Source: an uncultured Archangium sp. (GTDB lineage: Bacteria > Myxococcota > Myxococcia > Myxococcales > Myxococcaceae). Taken from it: 64,000 nucleotides of DNA. The stretch lies in NCBI GenBank assembly GCA_903905455.1, contig CAIVGN010000175.1, forward strand, positions 31,615 through 95,614, read 5' to 3'. This document shows, piece by piece, positions 54,132 through 63,799 of the stretch. Within the stretch, counting starts at the first letter, position 1, and each line of letters starts with the position of its first letter. The notes below the pieces were generated by a model, which saw nothing but the letters and a program-made list of their open reading frames with translations, searched no databases and had not been told where the DNA came from. Both the position numbers and the translations under genes were made by a program.

Positions 54132-55625
54132 TTACGGAGCGACGTAGTTCGCGGTCAGGGTGTAGCTGCCGGCCGTGTAGCCGTTGATGGCCATGTAGAA
54201 CTGGGTGGCCGTCGCGGGCACGGTGACGGTGCAGGTCTCGGTGGCGCCGCCGACGTACGGGCGGCAGTCGAAGAGGGTCAGCGTCGGCGCGCCGGCGAAG
54301 CGCACGTAGAGGTCGGGGTCACCGGAGCCGGTCATCTTCACCGTCAGCTGAGAGCCGGGGACGACGGTGATGGCGTTGAACTGGACCAGCTGGCCCTGGG
54401 CCACGGAGCCCGTCGCGGTCGAGGTCTTCGCGGTGCCCGTGGTGGGCGCCGGCGTCACCGCCGTGCCCTTGGTGTACTCGACGCGCAGCGAGAACGTCGC
54501 CGCGGCGTAGCCCGTCACCGTGATGTACGCGCTGGTGGTCGTGGTGGGCACGGTGAGGTTGCACTCTTCAGCCGTGGTCCCGAGGTACGGGCGGCAGGTG
54601 TAGCTCGAGGCCGTCGGCGCGGCGCCGAAGCGCACGTAGAGGTCGGCGTCGCCCGTGCCGCTGAGCACCGCGCGGAACGTGGTGCCCGGCTTCACCGCGA
54701 AGGGGCCGTAGGCCTTGCTCGCCGCGGCGGCGACGGTGCCGCTGAAGGTCTCGACGTTCGGCGCGGTGGTGGGCGTGGGGGTCGGCGTCGGGGTCGGGGT
54801 GCTGCCCGGCGCGCCGTAGAGCGCCTGCGCACCCTGGGTGTCGAGGGCGGTGATCACCAGCGAGGTGAAGCTGCCCGTGCCGTTGCACTGCGGGTAGTGC
54901 ATCACGGAGGCCGAGTCGTAGGTCGTCAGCGCGCGCCAGTTGTTGTCCTCGAAGCAGGTGCCAGCCTCGGGGCGGGTGTGCTCGTGGCGGAAGCCCAGCG
55001 TGTGGCCCAGCTCGTGGCGCAGCACGCCGGTCAACGAGACCGTGGGGTCACCGAAGGCGCTGTTGTCGATGAGCACGTTGCGGTTGGCGCGCGACTCCGC
55101 GGGGAAGAACGCGCGCGCCAGGTACTGGCCGTTGACGTTCACCGGGCTCACGTTGAAGAGCACGTTGGCGTTGCTCGCGGTGCAGCTCGCGTCCTGCGCC
55201 GGCAGGTAGAGGAACTTCACGTTCGCCGTGGCCGCCCAGGCCGCCGTGGCGTCGGCCATCGACTGCACCGCCGCCGCCTTGTTCGCGCCGAAGGTGCTCG
55301 ACACGCAATAGGTGAGGTTCAGCTTCTGGGTGTCGCTCCACTTGTCGTCCGCGGTGCCGATGCGGTTGACGATGAGCTGCCCTTCGCGAACGTTGAGCTC
55401 GTAGAACTCGCGCAGCTGCTTCTCGCTGGTGAACACCGTGTCGCCGTCGGCGATGAACACCCCGGTCTCGGGCTCCACGAAGACCTTGGTGCTGAGGAAG
55501 GCTTCCCAGGTCAGGCCGCTGCCGGTGACCGTCGTGTCGTCGCCATGATCGGTGACCGTGCCCTGGCCCACGCCACAACCTGCCGCCAGGACCGCCAACA
55601 CCGCGCTGAGAATCGACTTCTTCAT
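54132..55625 (-). CDS. Secreted metallopeptidase lipoprotein with two PPC domains
   Basis: The protein has 497 residues. Lipobox LAAGC puts the acylated Cys at residue 17. The peptidase domain (about 35-272) carries HELGHTLGFRH (204-214), the HExxHxxGxxH zinc motif, and a Met-turn SVMHYP (240-245). This resembles the M57/astacin-like metzincins. A Thr-Pro linker (about 275-288) leads to two PPC (pre-peptidase C-terminal) domains (about 290-390 and 400-497), which often aid secretion or substrate binding. ATG at 55625. A U-rich terminator follows. Confidence 0.9.
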   Translation of the reverse strand: MKKSILSAVLAVLAAGCGVGQGTVTDHGDDTTVTGSGLTWEAFLSTKVFVEPETGVFIADGDTVFTSEKQLREFYELNVREGQLIVNRIGTADDKWSDTQKLNLTYCVSSTFGANKAAAVQSMADATAAWAATANVKFLYLPAQDASCTASNANVLFNVSPVNVNGQYLARAFFPAESRANRNVLIDNSAFGDPTVSLTGVLRHELGHTLGFRHEHTRPEAGTCFEDNNWRALTTYDSASVMHYPQCNGTGSFTSLVITALDTQGAQALYGAPGSTPTPTPTPTPTTAPNVETFSGTVAAAASKAYGPFAVKPGTTFRAVLSGTGDADLYVRFGAAPTASSYTCRPYLGTTAEECNLTVPTTTTSAYITVTGYAAATFSLRVEYTKGTAVTPAPTTGTAKTSTATGSVAQGQLVQFNAITVVPGSQLTVKMTGSGDPDLYVRFAGAPTLTLFDCRPYVGGATETCTVTVPATATQFYMAINGYTAGSYTLTANYVAP

Positions 55626-55982
55626 GACCACTCCAGGGCGAAACCCCGACCCCCACCAGGCGGATTTCGCGGACTCACCCCAAAGCACGTGGCGCGCCAA
55701 CGCTAACCACTTGAAGTCACAGATGAATTCAGGTGTGCGACAACGTGAGAAGAATCCATGTAGTTGTATCTGACCTTGACATTGTAATTTTCGACAGGCG
55801 CACATCACCCATGAAGATCAATGGGTTGGCTGCCATTCGCGCCGAGTGTCACGAGATCAGTCACCCTCTGAATTGCGACTGAAGTCGAGACAGTTGAGCT
55901 TCAGCTGACCTGATCGACGACAGGGGCCCTCGTCCTGTGATCCAACGGAGGAGGATCACCGACCCCGTGCTACTCGGCCGGC
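55626..55982. other. 357-bp divergent intergenic region, AT-richer than its surroundings
   Basis: The region separates two divergent metallopeptidase genes and must hold their promoters. TTGACA (55776-55781) occurs on the plus strand, but no good -10 box lies 16-18 bases further. On the minus strand TACAAT (complement of 55781-55786) is a possible -10 with no matching -35. GGAGGAGG at 55947-55954 is too far (28 bases) from the plus-strand ATG to serve it well. No gene is seen. Confidence 0.5.
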
Positions 55983-58007
55983 ATGATCAAGAAGACCCTC
56001 GTCGCTGTGTCCGGCGCGCTGGTGTTGGCCGCGTGCCCCAAGAATGCGCAGACCGTGAAGCTGGAGCCCGCGCCTGTCGCGGACGCCGGCGTCACGGCCG
56101 CCCCGAAGAAGACGTACACCGCGCTGAGCCGCGTCGACTTCAACGCCCGCGCGCAGGAGCAGTTCGCTCCGCTCTTCTGGCGCCTCGACGCGAACCAGGA
56201 CCACGCCCTCGATCCCGAGGAGCTCGTCCTCCTCACCGGGCCGTGGACGGCCACGCGCGCCGACTTCGTCGAAGGCACCGCCTTCACCGCGAAGTTCGAC
56301 GCGCTCTACGCCGCGATGCAGGTGCCCGCCGACGACTCGAAGCTCAGCGCCGAAGAGAAGACCCGCCGCGCCGCGCTCAAGCTCGAGCTCGACCAGGGCA
56401 AGGCCACGCTCGTCGAGACCGACCTCACCACCGGCACCGAGGCCGACCGCAAGGCCTTCGAGCACTTCGCGAAGGCCGCCGCGCTCATCGAGAAGCTCTA
56501 CGGCCTGCAGCACGCGACCACCGAGCAGTGGGCGAAGATCCCCGAGAGCGACACGCTCAGCCGCGCCGTCTTCCACCGCAACCAGTCGGCAACCTGCGTC
56601 GCGCCCAAGACCGACAAGGACCCCGCGTGCAACGCGCTCAGCCCGGCGCCCTCGCGCGCCGTGGGCCTCTACCCGGCCGACGTGCAGGCCGACCCGAAGT
56701 TCTGCGCGAAGCTCGAGAAGGAGAAGAACAAGAGCGCGCTGATGGATCACTTCTCGGCCGTGGTCGCCGACGGCAAGGGCTTCAAGGCCGTGCCCTACTC
56801 CGAGGCCTTCAAGCCGGAGATGGAAGGCGTGGCCGTCGAGCTCGAGGCCGCGGCGGCGCTGTTCGGCCCCGACGAAGCGGCGCTCAAGGCGTACCTCGCG
56901 GCGGCGGCGAAGGCCTTCCGCACCAACGACTGGGAGCCGGCCAACGAGGCGTGGGTGGCCATGGGGGCGACCAACTCCAAGTGGTACCTGCGCGTCGCGC
57001 CCGACGAGACGTACCACGAGCCCTGCAGCTGGAAGGCCGGCTTCGCCCTGCAGCTGGCGCGCATCAACCTCGCGTCGCTCGAGTGGCAGAAGAAGCTCGA
57101 GCCCGTGAAGGCCGACATGGAGAAGGCCCTCGCGGCCTTCGCCGGCGCTCCGTACAAGGCGCGCGACGTGAAGTTCAAGCTGCCCGACTTCATCGACGTC
57201 ACCCTGAACGCCGCTGACCAGCGCAACCCGCACGGCGCCACCATCGGCCAGTCGCTCCCCAACTGGGGCAAGGTCGCCGAGAAGGGCGGCCGCACGGTGG
57301 TGATGACCAACCTCTACACCGACGCCGACAGCCGCGACGCGCTCGCCAAGAGCGTCTCCTCGCTCTACTGCAAGGCCACCTTCGACGGCTTCACCACCGA
57401 GCCCAACGCGGCGCTGCTGTCCGTGGTGCTCCACGAGGCCGCGCACAACCTCGGCCCGGCGCACGACTACAAGGTCAAGGGCAAGACCGACGACGACCTC
57501 TTCGGCGGCCCGCTCGCCTCGACCATGGAAGAGCTGAAGGCGCAGACCAGCGCGCTGTTCTTCACCTGGTGGCTGCTCGACAAGGGCCTGCTCACCGAGG
57601 CCGAGACCAAGCAGGCGACCCTGCGCGACGTGGCCTGGGCCTTCGGGCACATCAGCCGCGGCATGTACGCCTCGGACGGCGGCCCCAAGCCCTACAGCCA
57701 GCTGGCGTCCATCCAGCTGGGCTCCATGCTCAAGGCCGGCGCCATCACCTGGAAGGCCGAGGAGCTCGCGGCCAACGGCACCGACAAGGGCTGCTTCGAG
57801 GTGGACCTCGCGAAGTGGAAGCCCGCGGTCAACGCGCTCGCCGATCGCGTGCTCAAGGTGAAGGGCCGCGGCGACAAGAAGGACGCCGAGGCGATGAAGG
57901 CCAGCTTCGTCGACGCCAAGGACGCGTGGGCCACGCTGCGCCTCACCATCGCCGAGCGCTGGCTGCGCGCGCCCAAGGCGACGTTCGTGTACTCCGTGAA
58001 GCGCTGA
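55983..58007 (+). CDS. EF-hand-containing metallopeptidase lipoprotein (M49-like)
   Basis: The protein has 674 residues. The lipobox LAAC places the acylated Cys at residue 18. An EF-hand loop, DANQDHALDPEE (69-80), follows. A large helical body leads to LHEAAHNLGPAHDY (HExxH at 484-488) and MEELKAQ (516-517 Glu pair), with a GG-x-LAS link between. The layout recalls M49/DPP III-like peptidases, but those have HExxxH, so the subgroup is unclear. Ca2+ control through the EF-hand is a reasonable guess. It is divergent from the other metallopeptidase. Confidence 0.75.
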   Translation: MIKKTLVAVSGALVLAACPKNAQTVKLEPAPVADAGVTAAPKKTYTALSRVDFNARAQEQFAPLFWRLDANQDHALDPEELVLLTGPWTATRADFVEGTAFTAKFDALYAAMQVPADDSKLSAEEKTRRAALKLELDQGKATLVETDLTTGTEADRKAFEHFAKAAALIEKLYGLQHATTEQWAKIPESDTLSRAVFHRNQSATCVAPKTDKDPACNALSPAPSRAVGLYPADVQADPKFCAKLEKEKNKSALMDHFSAVVADGKGFKAVPYSEAFKPEMEGVAVELEAAAALFGPDEAALKAYLAAAAKAFRTNDWEPANEAWVAMGATNSKWYLRVAPDETYHEPCSWKAGFALQLARINLASLEWQKKLEPVKADMEKALAAFAGAPYKARDVKFKLPDFIDVTLNAADQRNPHGATIGQSLPNWGKVAEKGGRTVVMTNLYTDADSRDALAKSVSSLYCKATFDGFTTEPNAALLSVVLHEAAHNLGPAHDYKVKGKTDDDLFGGPLASTMEELKAQTSALFFTWWLLDKGLLTEAETKQATLRDVAWAFGHISRGMYASDGGPKPYSQLASIQLGSMLKAGAITWKAEELAANGTDKGCFEVDLAKWKPAVNALADRVLKVKGRGDKKDAEAMKASFVDAKDAWATLRLTIAERWLRAPKATFVYSVKR

Positions 58008-58015
58008 AGGCGAAC

Positions 58016-59515
58016 TCAGCCGAGGTGACGGGCCTGCCGCTTCGGCAGGCTCGCCTTCACCTCGGCGTTCACCACCTTCACCCATGGCTGCAACACCACC
58101 GGCACGTGCTGTCCCGGGCGGCAGAAGTCAGTCGCCATGCGCCGCCCGGCGACGTCACGTTCCCACCCCTGCCACACCAGGTACTCGAGCATCAGCTCGG
58201 CGAGCCGGGCGAGCGCCACGCCGCCCAGTGAGACGCGGTCGCTCAGCCAATCGCTGAACCCCAGCACCGCCTCGAAGGCCGAGCCCGAGCGCTCCCAGAG
58301 CATGGCCACCGAGTGGGTGAAGTTCCCGCGGTTGGCCACGAGATCCCACGTGCGGGCGAAGCGCTTGAGCCGCTGCATCTGGGGGAACGCAATCAGCCGG
58401 TTCGCGAGGATCTCGTAGGGCGGCTCGTGGCTCCACACCACCGCGTAGGCCGCGTCGTGGCGCGTGATGGGCGTGCCCTTGAGACGCTTCAAGATGCCCA
58501 CCTGGATCTCCGTGGGTCCCGTGGCCAGCAGGCGATCGAACCCGCGCCCGAACGAGGCCGCGTCTTCGCCGGGGAGCCCCACGATGAGATCCGCGTGCAC
58601 GTGCGCGCCGGTGCTCGCCAGCCACTTCAGGTTCGCCTCGCTCACCTCGTTGGCCTGGGCGCGGCTGATGCGCTGGCCGGTCTGAGCGTCGAAGGTCTGG
58701 ATGCCCACCTCGAGCTGCAGCGCGCCGGGGGCAAACCGCGCGATGCGCTCGCGGAGCTCGGCCGGGAAACGATCGGGCACCACCTCGAAGTGCGCGAAGA
58801 GCCCCAGGGCGGCGCGGTCGAGGAAGAAGTCGAGCAGCGCGTGGCTCACCTTCGGCGAGAGGTTGAAGGTGCGGTCGATGAACTTGAACTGCGTGGCGCC
58901 CCGCGACACCAGCAGCTCGAGCGCCGCGAGCACCTTCTCCAGCGGGAAGTTGCGCACCTTCTCGTCGAGCGACGAGAGGCAGAACTCGCAGGAGAACGGG
59001 CAGCCGCGCGAGGCCTCGAAGTACACCACCCGGTGCGCGAGATCGTCGCTGGTGTACTCGTCGTAGGGCAGCGCGAGCGTCTTCACGTCGGGCTGGCCTC
59101 CGGGGAGGATCTTCGCGGGCACCGGCCGCCCCTCGAGCAACGCGGCGGCGACCTGGGCGAAGGCCACCTCCCCTTCCCCGGTGATGACGTGGTCCGCGAG
59201 CGTGAGCCACTCGGAGCCCTCGAGTTCATGCGAGACCTCCGGGCCGCCGAGGACGAGCTTGAGGTCCGGCGCGAGCTGCTTGAGCAGGCGCAACACCGCG
59301 AGGCTCTCCACCGCGTTCCAGATGTACACGCCCAGGCCGATGACCTTCGGGGCCTCGGCGAGCAGCGCCTCGACGATGTCGACGGGGCGCTGCGAGATGG
59401 TGAACTCGTGGATGGCCGAGCGGTCGCGCAGGGCCCCTAAGTTCGCGCGCAGGCAACGCAGGCCCAGCGAGGCGTGCGTGTAGCGGGCGTTGAGGGTGGT
59501 GAGGATCAGGTCCAT
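58016..59515 (-). CDS. B12-binding radical SAM protein (DUF4080 type)
   Basis: The protein has 499 residues. The N-terminal B12-binding-like domain (about 1-135; GLGVYIWN, LVLGGPEVSHE) is followed by the radical SAM barrel with the CxxxCxxC cluster in RGCPFSCEFC (C172, C176, C179). A C-terminal DUF4080-like region comes last. Such enzymes couple 4Fe-4S/SAM chemistry to cobalamin, often for methylation; substrate unknown. It converges on the EF-hand peptidase with 8 bp between and follows the alpha/beta hydrolase by 13 bp. Confidence 0.92.
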   Translation of the reverse strand: MDLILTTLNARYTHASLGLRCLRANLGALRDRSAIHEFTISQRPVDIVEALLAEAPKVIGLGVYIWNAVESLAVLRLLKQLAPDLKLVLGGPEVSHELEGSEWLTLADHVITGEGEVAFAQVAAALLEGRPVPAKILPGGQPDVKTLALPYDEYTSDDLAHRVVYFEASRGCPFSCEFCLSSLDEKVRNFPLEKVLAALELLVSRGATQFKFIDRTFNLSPKVSHALLDFFLDRAALGLFAHFEVVPDRFPAELRERIARFAPGALQLEVGIQTFDAQTGQRISRAQANEVSEANLKWLASTGAHVHADLIVGLPGEDAASFGRGFDRLLATGPTEIQVGILKRLKGTPITRHDAAYAVVWSHEPPYEILANRLIAFPQMQRLKRFARTWDLVANRGNFTHSVAMLWERSGSAFEAVLGFSDWLSDRVSLGGVALARLAELMLEYLVWQGWERDVAGRRMATDFCRPGQHVPVVLQPWVKVVNAEVKASLPKRQARHLG

Positions 59516-59528
59516 GGCAGACGTCCCC

Positions 59529-60362
59529 TCACCGTGGAGCGATGAAGGCCGCGACCTTCTCGGCCACCACCGAGGGGTCCTTGAGCCAGCGGAAGTGCGG
59601 GTTCATCTTCCTGGGCTGCGCGGGCGGCGTGATGTCGGCCCACGTCACCTTCGCGTGCCGCACCTTGCGCAGCAGGGCCTCGGTCGCCGCGTGCGGGGCC
59701 ATGGTGTCGCCCTGCACGTGCAGCGCGAGCACCTCGGGCGCCAGCGTGTCGAGCTGGTGTTCGAGCGCCCCGTGCACGTGGCTGCGGAACTCGCCGGTGC
59801 GCGCCGCGTTGGCCCAGTCGACGATGAGGCTGCGCCCCTGCAACCCTCCGAAGCCGAGCCGGTGCCCGGGGAAGTAGCCCAGCCCCCGCGCCACCACGTG
59901 CGCCAACTGCGTGCTCGCCAGCAGGCCGAAGCCGCGCAGCCCACCCCACGCGCGGTGATGCACGGTGCCCGAGGCGATGACGATCAACTTCCCACCCGGC
60001 TCAAACCAGCGCGCCAACCCCGCGGTCGCCAGCTGCCCACCCAGCGAGTGCCCCAGGATGTTCAGCGGGCCCACCGCGCGCTTCTTCAGCTCGGCGAGCT
60101 GCAGCTCCATGTCGTCGAGCAGCTCGGCGTAGCCGTAGTCCACGCCCCGCTTCGCCCGCACCGACGAGGTGTCACCCCCGCGATGCTCCGAGACGAGGGT
60201 GGTCAGGCCCCGCGCCGCGAGCGCCTGTCCGAGCCTGTCGTAGGCGCGCGCGTTGACGCCCATCGCCGGCAGCACCAGCAGCCCGGGCGCACCTTCGCCG
60301 GCCAGGAAGAGCCTCGCGTCAGACTTCGCGCCGTCGCGGCTGTGGATCTGAAGTGGCTCCAT
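59529..60362 (-). CDS. Alpha/beta hydrolase
   Basis: The protein has 277 residues. The nucleophile elbow GHSLGG has S106; an Asp in VQGDTMAP and a His near PRKMNPHFRW complete a probable triad. It lies between the hybrid kinase (26 bp upstream) and the radical SAM gene (13 bp downstream), so all are probably in one transcript. Its reaction is unknown; the form is that of small lipases or esterases. Confidence 0.88.
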   Translation of the reverse strand: MEPLQIHSRDGAKSDARLFLAGEGAPGLLVLPAMGVNARAYDRLGQALAARGLTTLVSEHRGGDTSSVRAKRGVDYGYAELLDDMELQLAELKKRAVGPLNILGHSLGGQLATAGLARWFEPGGKLIVIASGTVHHRAWGGLRGFGLLASTQLAHVVARGLGYFPGHRLGFGGLQGRSLIVDWANAARTGEFRSHVHGALEHQLDTLAPEVLALHVQGDTMAPHAATEALLRKVRHAKVTWADITPPAQPRKMNPHFRWLKDPSVVAEKVAAFIAPR

Positions 60363-60388
60363 CGCTCCCTGGGGCCGACCTCATAGCC

Positions 60389-62197
60389 TCATGCGGCGCG
60401 CTGCGCCCACTGCGCGACCAGGGCGTAGAGCCGGCGCGGGTCGATGGGCTTCGAGAGGTAGTCGTTCATACCGGCCTCGAGGCACCGGTCGCGGTCGGTG
60501 AAGACGTCGGCGGTCAACGCGATGATCGGCGTGGCGCCGAACCCGGGCATCGCGCGCAGGCGCCGGGTGGTCTCGAAGCCGTCGAACTCCGGCATCTGGA
60601 GATCCATGAACACCACCTGGGGCCGCCCCCCGCCCTCGACGCAGGCCAGCGCCTCCCGGCCACCGGCCGCGAGCAGCACCTTCACGCCGTGCCGCTCCAG
60701 CAGCCGGCGCGCCACGAGGAGGTTGGTCGGGCTGTCGTCGACGAGCAGCACCTCGAGGCCCAGCAGCACCGGCGGCGGCGCCTCGACCGCGGGGGCCGGG
60801 GTCGCCTCGGTTGCGGGCAGGAGGCCCACGGTGAAGAAGAACCTCGACCCGCGGCCCAGCTCGCTCTCGAGGGACAGCTGCCCACCCATCAGGCCCACGA
60901 GGCGCTGGCAGATCGACAAGCCCAGCCCCGTGCCTCCGAAGTGGCGCGTGGTCGAAGCGTCGGCCTGGGTGAAGGGCACGAAGAGCGACTGCGTCACATC
61001 GGATGAGAGGCCGGGCCCCGTGTCCTCGACGGAGAACGACACCTGCACCTGCCCGCCCACCACGGGCGCCGCCCGCACCTGCAGCCGCACGCCCCCGCGC
61101 TGGGTGAACTTCACCGCGTTGCCCACGAGGTTGCCCAGCACCTGCATCAGCCGCAGCGGGTCACCCACCACGCGCGCGGGGAGCCCGGCGTCGAGCTCGA
61201 TGGCCAGCGAGAGTGCCTTGGCCTGGGCGCCGGGCCCGAAGAGCACCTCCACGCGAGACAAGAGCTCCGAGAGCGAGAAGGGCACCTGCTCGAGTTCCAC
61301 GCGGTCGGCCTCGAGCCGCGAGAAGTCGAGGATGTCGTTCAAGATGCCCAGCAACGACAGCGCCGACTGGTGGGCCCCCTCGACGTACTCGCGGGACTCG
61401 GGCGGCAACGTTCCCTCGCGCGCCAACCCGAGCAGGTTGATCACCCCGTTCATCGGGGTGCGGATCTCGTGGCTCATCGTCGCCAGGAAGCGCGTCTTCG
61501 CGCCGCTCGCCGCCTCGGCCTGTTCGCGCGCGCGTCGCAGGCTGTCTTGCAGGCGCACGTTGACGAACTGGCCCACCGCCACCGGGAACCACGTCTGCAA
61601 CAACACCGCGTAGGCAAACGGCAGCGTGAGCGGCAACGACTTGAGCCCGAAGAAGTCGCCCTTCGGCCCAGAGGCCAGCACGCCCCAGGCGCGCACCAGG
61701 TAGACGACGATGCCCAGGCCGAAGACCAACAGGGTCACCATCGCCGTCGGCCGGTGCATGTGGCGCAGCTTCCACACGGGAAACAGCGTGGCGCTCAAGA
61801 CGACGACGAAGACGCCCGACATCCACAGCATGCGGGCGCCGACGTCCTCGTCGCGATCCGAGTACCGCGCCATCACCAGCGCGGTCAGCAGCCCCACGAC
61901 CAGCATCCAGCGTCCGCGATCCACCGCCCCCGTGAACCGGCGAAAGCCGACGTGCACCGACGAGATGGACATCGCCAACACGCTGTTGCCCACCACGATG
62001 GACACGAAGTCGGAGATGAATCCCCGCCCGCCCAGGAACAGCACCCCCAGGGTGATGCCCAGGGCCCCCAGCGCCCACGGCGCGAAGGCGCTCTCGCGAG
62101 GGAAGGCCCGCCACAGCATGGTGGTGGAGATCGACATCATCAGCGCCGAGAGCACCGAGAAGACGATCAGCGTGCGGAGGTCGAACAGCGGTGCCAC
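60389..62197 (-). CDS. Hybrid sensor histidine kinase with membrane N-terminus
   Basis: The protein has 602 residues: seven hydrophobic segments (about 8-28, 41-56, 65-82, 97-110, 124-140, 151-170, 188-206) without a separate sensor domain, then HisKA (ATMSHEIRTPMN, H243), HATPase_c (DTGPG, GTGLGLS) and a receiver domain (about 480-600) with D487/D488, phospho-acceptor D532 and the SKP lysine. The start is GTG at 62197. No separate regulator is adjacent. Confidence 0.93.
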   Translation of the reverse strand: MAPLFDLRTLIVFSVLSALMMSISTTMLWRAFPRESAFAPWALGALGITLGVLFLGGRGFISDFVSIVVGNSVLAMSISSVHVGFRRFTGAVDRGRWMLVVGLLTALVMARYSDRDEDVGARMLWMSGVFVVVLSATLFPVWKLRHMHRPTAMVTLLVFGLGIVVYLVRAWGVLASGPKGDFFGLKSLPLTLPFAYAVLLQTWFPVAVGQFVNVRLQDSLRRAREQAEAASGAKTRFLATMSHEIRTPMNGVINLLGLAREGTLPPESREYVEGAHQSALSLLGILNDILDFSRLEADRVELEQVPFSLSELLSRVEVLFGPGAQAKALSLAIELDAGLPARVVGDPLRLMQVLGNLVGNAVKFTQRGGVRLQVRAAPVVGGQVQVSFSVEDTGPGLSSDVTQSLFVPFTQADASTTRHFGGTGLGLSICQRLVGLMGGQLSLESELGRGSRFFFTVGLLPATEATPAPAVEAPPPVLLGLEVLLVDDSPTNLLVARRLLERHGVKVLLAAGGREALACVEGGGRPQVVFMDLQMPEFDGFETTRRLRAMPGFGATPIIALTADVFTDRDRCLEAGMNDYLSKPIDPRRLYALVAQWAQRAA

Positions 62198-62245
62198 CTT
62201 TCAGAGATGCGCGGCCGGCCCACCTCTCGCCCGGCTTCCCGCCCG

Positions 62246-63793
62246 TCAGCTTCCTGACGCGAACACGTTACCCCACCCCGGCCGGGGGTCGAAGCCGCTG
62301 GGCTTGATGTCGCCGAGCCGAACCCCGCGCCGCTGCTGCTCCACGAGGAAGCGCGCCTCGCCCCGCTCCACCACCTGCGCCTGAAGCGGCCCCAACTGCC
62401 CCAGGTCGCGCGCGTAGCGGTAGTGCAGGGTCTCGCACAGCCGCTGCTCGAGATCGGCGGCCAGGTGCCCGGGCTGCTTCGCCCCCTCGACGTACACCAC
62501 GTAGCGCGGCGGCTCGCCCAGCTCCGGGGCCACCAGCGCGAAGGTGGCCGGGTGCTCGACGAGCACGGCGCGCACCGCGGCCTCGACGAAGGCGGCGTTC
62601 AACTTCTCGCCCCGCAGGTCGCTGCCGCGATCCAGCCGCCCCTCGAACTGCAACAGCGGCGCCCGCCCGTAGAAGCCCACGCAGCGCACCACGTCGGCGA
62701 GCCGGTAGCGCGCGAAGCCGCCGCGGGTGGTGAGCAGCGGCGCGTAGGTCGCCCCCTTGCGCAGCTCGTGCACCCCCGACACCAGGCCGTCTTCGAGCGA
62801 CTCGAACTCGAGGAAGTGGCTGGTCACCGCGGCGACCGGTGCGCGCTGCGCCCAGAGCGGGAAGCTCACCACGCCTTCCGTGGCCAGCAGCCCCTTGCCC
62901 TCGAAGGGCGTGGTGGGGAAGTAGCGCCGCAGCCCAGGCAGCGCCTGGGCGGCCCACGCGTCGGTCCAGCAACTGATGACCCGCAGCTTCGGCCACACCG
63001 CCTCGCCCACGAAGGCCCCGGCCCGTTTCACCCGCGCCTCGATGGCAGCCACCCGCTTCGGGGGCAGCGTCGCGGCGAAGGTGGGCCAGGCGTGCAGCAG
63101 CGCGTCCATCAACAGCGTGAGGAACGAGGGGTTCCACACCGAAATGAAGCCGAGGTCTTCGGCGGCCACCAACTGCTCGAGGGTCTTGGCGCGCCACGAC
63201 TCGAGGTCCCTCGACTTCGCCACCGCGCCGTCGACGGCGAAGAGCCGCTTCATCGCGAAGCGCGTCGCGCCGTCGAAGTACTCGGTGTCGTCTTCCAGGC
63301 CGATGCGCACCCCGCCCCGGGTCACCTCGGGCTCGCGCGCCACCGGGGACAGGCTCCAGTACTGCCGCGCGGTCAGCAGCGAGGGGAAGGCCCGGGACAG
63401 GTCGTCGAGCCACGGCCCCGTCGCCTCGCCGAAGTCGGCGAGCAGCCCCGCGGTGTACGGCACGTGCTTGGGCCCGGCCACGCTGCCCGACGTGCGCTCG
63501 AGCACCAGCACCGGCTCGCGGGTCAGCACCTCGCGCTCACCGTCCTCGATGCGGGTGATCCACGGCGCGAGCGCCTCGTAGTTCGTCACCGGCACCTGGC
63601 TGCGAAACTGCCGCACCGAGGTCACCGCCGCGTAGCGGTGCGCGCGGCCATAGGCGGTCTGGGCGTTGTCGCGCAGGAACCGCGTCAGCCAGCGCCCCTG
63701 GACCGCCTCGGGGTCGGCGAGGCCTGCGTGGAACCGCCGCACCTTCGCCGCGCGAGACAGCGCCCACGCGAGGTTGAGGGCCGTCACCTTCAC
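62246..63793 (-). CDS. GH3-family acyl-adenylating protein
   Basis: The protein has 515 residues with the GH3/ANL fold. The phosphate-binding motif LERTSGSVAGPKHVPY replaces the AMP-binding P-loop, and the TEGVVSFP and RYRLADVVRCVGFYGRAP segments are typical of GH3. Plant GH3 enzymes join amino acids to jasmonate or auxin; bacterial relatives are common and their substrates unknown. The GTG start lies 6 bp after the stop of a partial upstream gene. It is the second gene of the minus-strand run. Confidence 0.9.
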   Translation of the reverse strand: MKVTALNLAWALSRAAKVRRFHAGLADPEAVQGRWLTRFLRDNAQTAYGRAHRYAAVTSVRQFRSQVPVTNYEALAPWITRIEDGEREVLTREPVLVLERTSGSVAGPKHVPYTAGLLADFGEATGPWLDDLSRAFPSLLTARQYWSLSPVAREPEVTRGGVRIGLEDDTEYFDGATRFAMKRLFAVDGAVAKSRDLESWRAKTLEQLVAAEDLGFISVWNPSFLTLLMDALLHAWPTFAATLPPKRVAAIEARVKRAGAFVGEAVWPKLRVISCWTDAWAAQALPGLRRYFPTTPFEGKGLLATEGVVSFPLWAQRAPVAAVTSHFLEFESLEDGLVSGVHELRKGATYAPLLTTRGGFARYRLADVVRCVGFYGRAPLLQFEGRLDRGSDLRGEKLNAAFVEAAVRAVLVEHPATFALVAPELGEPPRYVVYVEGAKQPGHLAADLEQRLCETLHYRYARDLGQLGPLQAQVVERGEARFLVEQQRRGVRLGDIKPSGFDPRPGWGNVFASGS

Positions 63794-63799
63794 GGCCGC

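Noticed and set aside
54768..54801. Short direct repeats of GGGGTCGGC type
   Set aside because: They only encode the Thr-Pro linker of the metallopeptidase; not a CRISPR or regulatory repeat.
55776..55800. TTGACA as a -35 box for the EF-hand peptidase gene
   Set aside because: No acceptable -10 hexamer at 16-18 bases.
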